Part shown: positions 1-5,457 of the stretch, in pieces
Layout of the letters: each line of letters starts with the position of its first letter
Position numbering within the stretch: the stretch's first letter is position 1
Source: CAZFBR01 sp035353495 [NCBI: uncultured bacterium]
GTDB taxonomy: Bacteria > DAOPZR01
NCBI GenBank assembly: GCA_964517215.1
Contig: CAZFBR010000033.1
Location: forward strand, 1 to 20,494
Direction of reading: 5' to 3'
DNA: 20,494 bases
The notes under the pieces: generated by a model
Seen by the model: the letters and a program-made list of their open reading frames with translations, nothing else
Told to the model about the DNA's origin: nothing
The model's database searches: none
Made by a program: the position numbers and the translations under genes

Positions 1-237
1 ATGATGGGAGGCCTGGCATTGCCTCCAATCACCCACCGATTCTTGTGAGGAGCCGAATTTTCCTGACGATACGGTAATCTTCTGAGGTGATGAAACAAAA
101 GAATTATCCATACACCCGCGAAATATTCAGCAAATGCAACACTATGGCATCTACTATAATATGCCAAATAAAATCAGGAACGCGCTTACGACGATAAACG
201 CAAGCATATTAGCAATCACCCCCACAATTATCGATTA
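1..237 (-). pseudogene. C-terminal remnant of the 131-residue membrane protein, frameshifted
   Basis: Positions 81-232 align closely with 4786-4939, the 3' half of the intact membrane-protein gene at 4732-5127. On the minus strand the first codons read IIVGVIANMLAFIVVSAFLI, matching residues 64 onward of the intact protein. A net 2-base deletion near 146-158 then brings TAG codons into frame. Past the deletion the old frame resumes with FHHLRR and stays open, without similarity to the intact C-terminus, to the window edge. The fragment starts within a few bases of the lipoprotein stop codon at 240. It has no start codon or ribosome-binding site of its own. I infer a dead recombination product; whether more of it lies outside the window is unknown. 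Confidence 0.72.
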
Positions 238-239
238 TG

Positions 240-872
240 CTATTTGACATTCATTTTTATTATTCCAATTTGATATATTGGCACAAATACATAGTCATTG
301 ATATAGAAATCTGTCATTACATCAATCCCACAATATCCGCATACAACAGGGAATTTCGCTCGCACTTCAAATTCACACCCATCCAACAATTCTCTAAAAG
401 TTGTATATATAAATAGTGCTTCGCTGTATTGATTTCTGATTGGATTTTCGACCATGTACTCATTTGTACCAATTCGATATCCAGTAATGTACGCTGATTT
501 TCCACTTACATTCACTTTGATACGTATTGGAGCAGTATCAATACAATCAGTATCAATTAGGTCACTTACCAAATACAGATTAGTACGATAGTCGTCTTTT
601 TCTTTAAATCGAAACACAAATCTCACTTCTTGGTCAGTAGTAATCTGCTGTGGTAATGTGTCAAACTCTACACATTCTATGAGCTCAACCCCGCCATGCC
701 CTGTGCTGGCATCACTCCGCAAAATCGTTTGAGTTTCTCCTTGAGTTTCTCCTTCTCTGTCACCAATAATTGCAGTCGTAGTGCTTTCCTCTTGGCTCGC
801 ATTCGCGCACACACAGGACAGCATCATCAACGCGACGTAACTAGCCATACCCACAGCCAGCAACTTTTTCAT
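240..872 (-). CDS. Putative secreted lipoprotein, copy 1 of a duplicated family (210 aa)
   Basis: I do not recognise the family. The chosen start is the ATG at 872 because an AAAGGGGGG Shine-Dalgarno sequence precedes it; the reading frame continues 19 codons further upstream without a better start. The N-terminus is a classic signal sequence (MKKLLAVG, then hydrophobic to C20-V-C22). It could be a lipoprotein signal with a weak lipobox (MLS-C20) or a signal peptidase I site after ANA. Residues 30-50 are Ser/Thr/Glu/Gln rich with a GETQGETQ tandem, probably a flexible linker. The remaining 160 or so residues look beta-rich, with several cysteines. Copy 2 at 3067-3732 is identical in its central codons, but the last 60 residues differ at many positions. 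The gene is far more AT-rich than the chromosome to its right. Confidence 0.75.
   Translation of the reverse strand: MKKLLAVGMASYVALMMLSCVCANASQEESTTTAIIGDREGETQGETQTILRSDASTGHGGVELIECVEFDTLPQQITTDQEVRFVFRFKEKDDYRTNLYLVSDLIDTDCIDTAPIRIKVNVSGKSAYITGYRIGTNEYMVENPIRNQYSEALFIYTTFRELLDGCEFEVRAKFPVVCGYCGIDVMTDFYINDYVFVPIYQIGIIKMNVK
427..866. repeat. 440-bp perfect direct repeat, left copy (partner 3287-3726)
   Basis: Line-by-line comparison gives no mismatch between 427-866 and 3287-3726 (constant offset 2,860). The first differences are at 425/426 on one side and 867 on the other. Outside the block the similarity continues but drops clearly: 240-426 against 3100-3286 carries many substitutions. 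The block covers the signal peptide and most of the lipoprotein coding sequence. Confidence 0.93.
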
Positions 873-1066
873 AAGCCCCCCTTTTGTCACAATAACACTC
901 ATTATCCCCAATTCTATAATAGCAGCCACATGATAATGTTCCGATATCAGTCGTGAATATTTCCATTCACCACAACACGAGGATCGCTGCTATGAAATAT
1001 AGCTAGCTTTTGCACGAAAAGCCGGTAGTTGTCCGTCTGCATTCACTATATGATATTATATGGTAT

Positions 1067-1288
1067 TTATGAATGCGAGACCGTCCCTCCAATTCGAATA
1101 TCTTTCGGCATTGTATCGAGCAATACAGCTGTAAATAGTAGAACAGGACCATATCCATATGAACTCTGAATATCACTCGACGTGACACCGGAACCATTCT
1201 GGTCAAGGTTATCTGATTTCAAACACGCGTACACACTCATCCACAGCAACCCAGCTACGAGAATTCCAGTCACCAGTATTCTCTTCAT
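1067..1288 (-). CDS. Short, probably truncated lipoprotein relative (73 aa)
   Basis: The start ATG at 1288 follows a GAGAGGA ribosome-binding site. The N-terminus MKRILVTGILVAGLLWMSVYAC is a signal sequence ending in a cysteine that may be lipidated. After a short polar linker, the last 32 residues (GYGPVLLF...LLDTMPKDIRIGGTV) align with the GHGGVELI...EFDTLPQQITTDQEV segment of the two larger lipoproteins. The protein therefore looks like a third, diverged member of that family. It stops soon afterwards, where the relatives continue for about 120 residues, and a neighbouring frame stays open for a further 64 bases. This suggests a frameshift or truncation. It may be a decaying gene or a genuinely short product; the sequence cannot decide. 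Confidence 0.55.
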   Translation of the reverse strand: MKRILVTGILVAGLLWMSVYACLKSDNLDQNGSGVTSSDIQSSYGYGPVLLFTAVLLDTMPKDIRIGGTVSHS

Positions 1289-1320
1289 GGTTCCTCTCGA
1301 TTATCATACCGATTCAGCGC
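1230..1320. repeat. 91-bp imperfect direct repeat: leader plus signal-peptide codons (partner 3881-3971)
   Basis: Positions 1230-1320 and 3881-3971 align without gaps at offset 2,651. The stretch around the start codon (CATGGTTCCTCTCGA on the plus strand) is identical in both copies. The repeat covers about 32 bases upstream of the ATG, including the ribosome-binding site, and about 20 codons of signal peptide. On the minus strand a TATGAT hexamer (1303-1308) lies just upstream of the ribosome-binding site and could be a -10 element, but I see no convincing -35. Confidence 0.8.
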
Positions 1321-1466
1321 GGGTGCCTTTGCTTCAAAATGCACGCGACCTCCGCCATCGATCTGCGCAACAGCATCACCGGACAAATGTGTAAATGTGT
1401 CAGAATGACCCCCTGCTCATTATCGTACACAGCACTCCGCTCAATCCCTTTTTGAATATCATTCAG

Positions 1467-1877
1467 TCACCCCGGCAGCTTCGCCTTGGCATATTCAAGG
1501 AGCCTTTCGCCGTCTTTCATCGCTTTCTCAGCTTCCGTGCGGTACACCAGTCGCTCCTCATATTCAGCCATGTTCTTGATGCCGATAATTCGCGCCAACC
1601 GGGTGGCATTCGTTGCCTTACCCACGGTGTCGAGTGGCAAAGACTTGAGCAGCGCCACCGCCCCGTTGTGGCTGTCGCTGGCATTACGTTTTCCCAGATA
1701 GTAGACACAAAGCGCATCCACTGCGGCGATACTGGCGTGAATTGCGTTTATCGTTGCTGCGTTCCACTCTTGCTCGGCGAAGGAATGTCCGGCGGCATGA
1801 TAACATTCCTCTGCCCGCTTCAGGTAGTTAACGTACAACGCCTTTGCCACATCCCTGGTCGTGTGCCGCGGTGTCAC
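1467..1877 (-). CDS. HEPN-domain protein, predicted toxin of a HEPN/MNT module
   Basis: This 136-residue, mostly helical protein has the layout of a HEPN domain: an N-terminal helix (VAKALYVNYLKRAEECY), a central INAIHASIAAVDALCVYYLG helix, then R64-X5-H70, close to the R-X4-6-H RNase motif of active HEPN proteins. A C-terminal helix (RTEAEKAMKDGERLLEYAKA) completes it. It starts with GTG at 1877, overlapping the stop of the nucleotidyltransferase gene upstream as GTGA, so the two are almost certainly translated as a coupled pair. In known HEPN/MNT systems the HEPN protein is a ribonuclease toxin neutralised by AMP transfer or binding from its partner. That role here is inferred from family and gene order. 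The HEPN subfamily resembles the general HEPN group more than classical HepT with its RX4HXY motif. Confidence 0.8.
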   Translation of the reverse strand: MTPRHTTRDVAKALYVNYLKRAEECYHAAGHSFAEQEWNAATINAIHASIAAVDALCVYYLGKRNASDSHNGAVALLKSLPLDTVGKATNATRLARIIGIKNMAEYEERLVYRTEAEKAMKDGERLLEYAKAKLPG

Positions 1878-2485
1878 CCTTTATTCCTTTTCGCCAGGGG
1901 ACGTATTTCAATCCCCGCCAGTATTTCGGACCATAGCGTCGCCCGCTCCTTGCTGGCTGCTTCCGCTGCCGTGAGGATGTACGGTGCCAGGCGATTACCG
2001 TACTTCGCCAAGCATATGTCCGATAGCTTTTCCACAGCCGGCATGAGTCGCTCCTTGGCCACCTTCCCGTTAACCATGAAGCAAACGTCGATGTCGCTGT
2101 CCTCGGTATCTTCTCCCTTGGAGACCGAGCCGAAAAGCAGAACCCGTCTGACCAAGCGCCACGGAGTATGCTCGGCAATCGTCGCCTTCAGGTCGGCCAA
2201 CGGGTCGCTGCCCGCGCTATCGCCCGCAAAATGCCTGGCCAGCACCCGATACGCGTAGCTCTTTCGATTGACGCTCCAGACATGGGCCCGGCCGATTGTG
2301 ACGAAAAAGGCAAAATTGACCGCTGCCAGTTCCCGCAGGGTCCGATTTACGCTCATGTGCGAGACCTTGAGCACGGACGCCATCTCGCGTTCGCTCATGG
2401 ACGCGGTATGACTGAGCAGAAAGCGGACTATCTTCGCCGTGGTCCGCGAATAGGTCAGGTCGATTGGCGACATGGCGAATCGCAT
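1874..2485 (-). CDS. Winged-HTH plus minimal nucleotidyltransferase, predicted MntA-type antitoxin and autoregulator
   Basis: The protein is 203 residues from the ATG at 2485, which is preceded by GGAGATGCC; the longer frame lacks a ribosome-binding site. Residues 15-65 form a helix-turn-helix (SEREMASVLKVSHMSVNRTL is the recognition region), followed by a wing-like strand pair. Residues 115-135 contain LLFGS and DSDID, an exact GS-X10-D-X-D nucleotidyltransferase signature with G119, S120, D131 and D133. All metal-binding residues seen in active minimal nucleotidyltransferases are therefore present. MntA-type proteins AMPylate their HEPN partner; the fused DNA-binding domain suggests this one also represses its own promoter, where short iterated repeats lie. 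The stop codon overlaps the HEPN start by GTGA. The base composition is intermediate between the island and the GC-rich chromosome. Confidence 0.85.
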   Translation of the reverse strand: MRFAMSPIDLTYSRTTAKIVRFLLSHTASMSEREMASVLKVSHMSVNRTLRELAAVNFAFFVTIGRAHVWSVNRKSYAYRVLARHFAGDSAGSDPLADLKATIAEHTPWRLVRRVLLFGSVSKGEDTEDSDIDVCFMVNGKVAKERLMPAVEKLSDICLAKYGNRLAPYILTAAEAASKERATLWSEILAGIEIRPLAKRNKG

Positions 2486-2493
2486 GGCATCTC

Positions 2494-2546
2494 CATTGTT
2501 TGTAACATCTATGATACAAGTGTAACATATTCGCATTGTTTGTCAA
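2494..2546 (-). promoter_or_regulatory. Promoter with iterated repeats upstream of the HEPN/MNT operon
   Basis: On the minus strand a perfect TTGACA (2541-2546) lies 16 bases from TACACT (2519-2524), a plausible sigma-70 promoter. Over it lie two pairs of direct repeats (plus-strand readings): TGTAACAT at 2501-2508 and 2521-2528, exactly 20 bp apart, and CATTGTTTGT at 2494-2503 and 2534-2543, exactly 40 bp apart. Spacings of about two and four helical turns are what one expects from a repressor bound along one DNA face. I infer autoregulation by the helix-turn-helix of the downstream nucleotidyltransferase. Confidence 0.55.
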
Positions 2547-2693
2547 GCAATCCGCAGCGTTTCCATCATAGCCACGTCCCAGCGCAGCTACGCTCTCCGC
2601 GCGCGAACGTGCCTCGTCGTCCGGGGCCGGTTCCGAAAGGCTATGCAAACATCGACGAGGACGGGGACGGCCATGTAACAAGCCTTCAATTGC

Positions 2694-2978
2694 GGCGATT
2701 ACGCGCGTGCCAAGCAGTTGCGAAATATCCTAGCGCAGCGTTTGGACCGGGACTGCCCAGGCGCCGCAGCGAGTCTGCGGGAAGGGAGGGAGGAAACACT
2801 GACGGCGCTGCGACTGGCACTGCCACGCACGCTGTGCCAGTCGCTGGGCACCACCAACATCATTGAGAGCGCCATCGACACGGCGAAGAAATGGTCACGC
2901 CAGGTCAAACGCTGGAAGGGTGGAACAATGGCGCTGCGCTGGACGGCAACGGGTTTAGGCGAGGCGGAGCGTCAGTTC
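2694..2978 (+). pseudogene. IS256/Mutator-family transposase, C-terminal remnant
   Basis: The plus-strand frame reads GDYARAKQLRNILAQRLDRD, then PGAAASLREG, EETLTALRLALP, LGTTNIIES, KRWKGGTMALRW and GLGEAERQF. These are the conserved C-terminal blocks of IS256-family transposases, including the region of the third catalytic acidic residue (the E of NIIES). Family members have about 400 residues; only about 95 remain here, without the two upstream aspartates. Upstream similarity ends abruptly, and downstream the frame runs into AT-rich island sequence. No terminal inverted repeats are recognisable. It is the only plus-strand gene trace in the window and a sign of past mobile-element activity between the lipoprotein copies. 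Confidence 0.85.
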
Positions 2979-3066
2979 AGCAGTCGCACATATTCCATAT
3001 TTTATCATCATTCCGCCCTCACAATAATTCCTAAAGTAACCACCATACGTCCATATAAAGCCGAAG

Positions 3067-3732
3067 TCAGCGTTGAGTATTGCGAGATTTTGTTTCGTAT
3101 AATTCGACACCAATGTTCAATCCTCCTTCTTGATATATTGGCACAAATACATTGTCATTGATATAGAACAATGTAATCACATTAATCATACAGTAGTCGC
3201 ATACAACAGGGAATTTCGCTCGCACTTCATATTTACACCCATCCAACAATTCTCTAAAAGTTGTATTAATAAGTAGTGTTTCGCCATATTGATTTCTGAT
3301 TGGATTTTCGACCATGTACTCATTTGTACCAATTCGATATCCAGTAATGTACGCTGATTTTCCACTTACATTCACTTTGATACGTATTGGAGCAGTATCA
3401 ATACAATCAGTATCAATTAGGTCACTTACCAAATACAGATTAGTACGATAGTCGTCTTTTTCTTTAAATCGAAACACAAATCTCACTTCTTGGTCAGTAG
3501 TAATCTGCTGTGGTAATGTGTCAAACTCTACACATTCTATGAGCTCAACCCCGCCATGCCCTGTGCTGGCATCACTCCGCAAAATCGTTTGAGTTTCTCC
3601 TTGAGTTTCTCCTTCTCTGTCACCAATAATTGCAGTCGTAGTGCTTTCCTCTTGGCTCGCATTCGCGCACACACAGGACAGCATCATCAACGCGACGTAA
3701 CTAGCCATACCCACAGCCAGCAACTTCTTCAT
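3067..3732 (-). CDS. Putative secreted lipoprotein, copy 2 of the duplicated family (221 aa)
   Basis: The start ATG at 3732 follows an AAGGGGGG ribosome-binding site. The first 160 or so residues are identical to copy 1: signal sequence MKKLLAVG, cysteines C20 and C22, acidic Ser/Thr/Gln linker with GETQGETQ, then a beta-rich domain. The C-terminal 60 residues differ: YGETLLINTTF against YSEALFIYTTF, DYCMINVITLF against GYCGIDVMTDF, and a longer, unrelated tail ending in SRNTQR. The pattern of a constant front and variable back suggests a partner-specific C-terminus or simply recombination followed by drift. The gene overlaps the end of a short upstream frame (3701-3859) by 32 bases, so the two may be translationally coupled. 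Function unknown; an envelope location is inferred from the signal sequence. Confidence 0.75.
   Translation of the reverse strand: MKKLLAVGMASYVALMMLSCVCANASQEESTTTAIIGDREGETQGETQTILRSDASTGHGGVELIECVEFDTLPQQITTDQEVRFVFRFKEKDDYRTNLYLVSDLIDTDCIDTAPIRIKVNVSGKSAYITGYRIGTNEYMVENPIRNQYGETLLINTTFRELLDGCKYEVRAKFPVVCDYCMINVITLFYINDNVFVPIYQEGGLNIGVELYETKSRNTQR
3287..3726. repeat. 440-bp perfect direct repeat, right copy (partner 427-866)
   Basis: This is identical base for base to 427-866 in my alignment. It lies in the same orientation, 2,860 bp away, with the HEPN/MNT module, the short lipoprotein relative and the transposase remnant between the copies. Homologous recombination between the copies would delete all of that cargo. 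Confidence 0.93.
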
Positions 3733-3859
3733 AAGCCCCCCTTATCACAATAACACTCATTATCCCAATAAATAGCAATCCCTCTCCACGAACTAACGAC
3801 ATCGCATATATGCCACTTATTCCCAATGCCATAGTCACACACTTAATAGCGATGGTCAT
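3701..3859 (-). pseudogene. N-terminal remnant of the membrane protein fused to the lipoprotein leader (52-codon frame)
   Basis: From the ATG at 3859 the frame reads MTIAIKCVTMALGISGIYAM, nearly identical to residues 1-20 of the intact membrane protein at 4732-5127, and similarity holds to about residue 30 (GEGLLFI). It then switches to GIMSVIVIRG, which is translated from the sequence just upstream of the lipoprotein start, shared with copy 1. The frame ends inside the lipoprotein gene at 3701. A good AAAGGAAC ribosome-binding site is retained. It is either a broken gene or a tiny one-helix peptide that couples translation to the lipoprotein. I favour a remnant. Confidence 0.65.
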
Positions 3860-3877
3860 TGCAGTTCCTTTCAATAC
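3772..3877. repeat. About 106-bp near-identical repeat of the membrane-protein start (partner 5040-5145)
   Basis: Positions 3772-3877 and 5040-5145 align without gaps at offset 1,268, with only a handful of mismatches. The repeat covers the ribosome-binding site and the first 30 or so codons of the membrane-protein gene. Similarity ends sharply on both sides. Confidence 0.85.
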
Positions 3878-3939
3878 ATGTACAGCCCCACCCACAGCAA
3901 ACCAGCCACGAGAATTTCGATCACCAATATCTTCTTCAT
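3871..3939 (-). pseudogene. 22-codon remnant of the short lipoprotein relative
   Basis: The ATG at 3939 has the same GAGAGGA ribosome-binding site as the gene starting at 1288. The peptide begins MKKILVIEILVAGLLW, matching MKRILVTGILVAGLLW of that gene, and ends after 22 codons at a TGA that lies in the ribosome-binding region of the next remnant (ATG at 3859). The junction fuses the signal peptide of one family to the leader of another. It might still be translated as a hydrophobic micropeptide, but I consider it debris. Confidence 0.6.
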
Positions 3940-3971
3940 GGTTCCTCTCGATCATCATACCGGTTCAGCGC
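3881..3971. repeat. 91-bp imperfect direct repeat, right copy (partner 1230-1320)
   Basis: This is the second copy of the leader and signal-peptide module described at 1230-1320. Its left end coincides with the premature end of the 22-codon remnant, marking a recombination junction. Confidence 0.8.
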
Positions 3972-4017
3972 AAATCTCTGTTTGCCGTTACCAGCGACAC
4001 GCACAGTGGCGCACCGA

Positions 4018-4683
4018 CTATCGGCGCGCCGGTTCATCGCCAATGCCTTTTGCGAATTGCAGATTGTTGATGAAATATTTGTCACCCTTCAATCCACGCA
4101 TATGCAGCACCACTATCAGCAGCATTACGCTGCAGTTTATCAATGATTCCATCGGAATCAATTGCATAATCACTAATGGGTATCCCATAAGAAAGTATAG
4201 CACCGATATTGCCAGACAGTTCGCTGTCGGCGACATTTTCTTTTTATACACAAATAGTTCGAATATCCTCACTGGCATATACGTACATCCCCATAATGCT
4301 GTTATGGCAAATTCACCAAACGATTGTACTTCGATTGCCTCGTATAATGTCGCCATTCCCACAGAAACCCCGGCAGGAATCAGCAGATAGCACACCCAGA
4401 GATATTTCCGGTAAATATTTGACGCTACCACTTCGGCAATACCAAATGCCGCTCCTTGTAATCCGTAAAATATTGCCGAGAAAATACTGGGAAATATCGC
4501 TTCGAATAGACCAATAAGCACAGATACAAACAGATTTGATGCTGAACGCCCTACAAGTTGGTCAACGCGATGGGACACGACTTCATGCAACCATATCAGA
4601 TAAGAAGCCGCCCCTCCTCCAATAACTCCACGGGCGATGGGACCGTCGACGAGATATACAATGGAGTTCTTGACTTTTCCCAT
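4018..4683 (-). CDS. Uncharacterised multi-pass membrane protein (221 aa)
   Basis: I do not recognise this protein. The ATG at 4683 follows a GAGGA ribosome-binding site five to six bases away. After a short charged N-terminus it has about five or six hydrophobic segments: around residues 15-35 (GVIGGGAASYLIWL), 48-85 (VSVLIGLFEAIF and IFYGLQGAAFGIAEVV), 93-115 (LWVCYLLIPAGVSVGMATLY), 125-145 (AITALWGCTYMP), 155-178 (CLAISVLYFLMGYPLVIMQL) and 183-195 (VMLLIVVLHM). KKK and KGDK clusters mark likely cytoplasmic loops. It is AT-rich, like its neighbours, and follows the smaller membrane-protein gene at 4732-5127 by about 50 bases, so the two may be co-transcribed. No catalytic motif is visible. 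The last few codons are GC-richer than the rest, perhaps because the original end was replaced. Confidence 0.7.
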   Translation of the reverse strand: MGKVKNSIVYLVDGPIARGVIGGGAASYLIWLHEVVSHRVDQLVGRSASNLFVSVLIGLFEAIFPSIFSAIFYGLQGAAFGIAEVVASNIYRKYLWVCYLLIPAGVSVGMATLYEAIEVQSFGEFAITALWGCTYMPVRIFELFVYKKKMSPTANCLAISVLYFLMGYPLVIMQLIPMESLINCSVMLLIVVLHMRGLKGDKYFINNLQFAKGIGDEPARR

Positions 4684-4731
4684 ACTATTCCTCGCGTGAT
4701 TTCCTGAAACTCTGTTTCGTCATTGATATCC

Positions 4732-5127
4732 TCAATCTAACATCAGCTCATCTTTGTTCGAGATTTGCCTAACGAAACGACATTTTCTGAGGTGATGAAA
4801 CAAAAGAATTATCCATACACCCGCGAAATATTCAGTAAATGCGACACTATGGGCTTCTACTAATAATATGCCAAAAAAAATCAAGAACACGCTTACGACG
4901 ATAAACGCAAGAATATTAACAATCATCCCCATAATTATCCCAGCCACAATCAACGACACACTAAGCTCTTCACGGACATTTGTGAATATAATATACACGA
5001 TCCCGTGTATTAATGTCGTGGTAAACAAGTATAAAATAAATTGCAGTCCCTCTCCACAAACTAACGACATCGCATATATGCCACTTATTCCCAATGCCAT
5101 AGTCACACACTTAACAGCGTTGGTCAT
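4732..5127 (-). CDS. Small four-helix membrane protein, intact parent of the island fragments (131 aa)
   Basis: The start at 5127 (MTNAVKCVTMALG) is chosen because AAAGGAG lies eight bases upstream and because the copy at 3859 shares exactly this start; the frame extends 59 further codons upstream without support. About four hydrophobic stretches are visible: residues 5-25, 30-48 (FILYLFTTTLIHGIVYIIF), 55-92 (SLIVAGIIMGMIVNILAFIV and VFLIFFGILLV) and 100-116. A basic HHLRKCRFVRQ tail follows. Fragments of this gene occur at 3701-3859 (front) and 1-237 (back), so this seems to be the only full copy in the window. Function unknown. Repeated association with the lipoproteins suggests a functional or recombinational link. 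Confidence 0.7.
   Translation of the reverse strand: MTNAVKCVTMALGISGIYAMSLVCGEGLQFILYLFTTTLIHGIVYIIFTNVREELSVSLIVAGIIMGMIVNILAFIVVSVFLIFFGILLVEAHSVAFTEYFAGVWIILLFHHLRKCRFVRQISNKDELMLD
4786..4939. repeat. About 154-bp imperfect repeat of the membrane-protein 3' half (partner 81-232)
   Basis: Positions 4786-4939 align with 81-232, with a net 2-base length difference and roughly ten percent mismatches by eye. The length difference is what breaks the reading frame in the left copy. Confidence 0.82.
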
Positions 5128-5457
5128 TGCAGCTCCTTTCGATACAGGTACTCCTCTAATGCGGGCGCACACCTGATCATGGCACAGTTTCCTGAAGGAA
5201 TCGGGTGACATTTTTGCCGTTTGGAACCGGTAGCGAACCATAGAACAGTGACCGACTTTCAGCGTATGAACCAGGTTCAGTATCGCAGGAACTGCTCCAA
5301 GCATATCCCATATCTGCAGTATAGCTCACAGCATTCATAGCCGCAAATAACTGCTTTGTTCGCATTTATTCCATTTCGCAGGCAATACCTTCGGTTTTCT
5401 TGCGTTCTCTGCGCTGGCGCGCACGTCAGCGCCGCCGCGACCACTCACACTGCCGTG
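5128..5457. other. Intergenic transition between AT-rich island and GC-rich chromosome
   Basis: This 330-base stretch separates the membrane-protein start from the end of the cyclic glucan synthase. Two minus-strand frames are partly open (5128-5304 as an upstream extension of the membrane protein, and 5177-5365), but neither has a ribosome-binding site or recognisable similarity. Composition is intermediate to about 5380 and then strongly GC-rich. A GC-rich dyad (GCGCTG...CAGCGC) near 5420-5440 lies just downstream of the synthase stop but has no T-tract, so I do not call a terminator. I see nothing else. Confidence 0.6.

Noticed and set aside
953-970. Inverted repeat GTGAAT-6-ATTCAC upstream of lipoprotein copy 1
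   Set aside because: The arms are only six bases in AT-rich DNA and are not repeated upstream of copy 2; chance is a sufficient explanation.
1398-1412. TGTCAGAATGACCCC, resembling an insertion-sequence terminus
   Set aside because: I found no matching inverted copy near the transposase remnant or elsewhere in the window, so an element end cannot be supported.
1395-2258. A plus-strand frame opposite the HEPN/MNT genes
   Set aside because: The minus-strand products have clear family signatures; this frame is a shadow without a ribosome-binding site.
2642-2695. A short EF-hand-like or dockerin-like string (DEDGDGHV) on the plus strand
   Set aside because: There is one loop only, position 12 is Gln rather than Glu or Asp, and the flanking sequence lacks a start codon and ribosome-binding site. 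It could be a chance match next to the transposase remnant.
5128-5304. A 59-codon upstream extension of the membrane-protein gene
   Set aside because: The repeat copy at 3772-3877 shares the ribosome-binding site and the ATG at 5127 but not the upstream codons, which argues for the shorter start.
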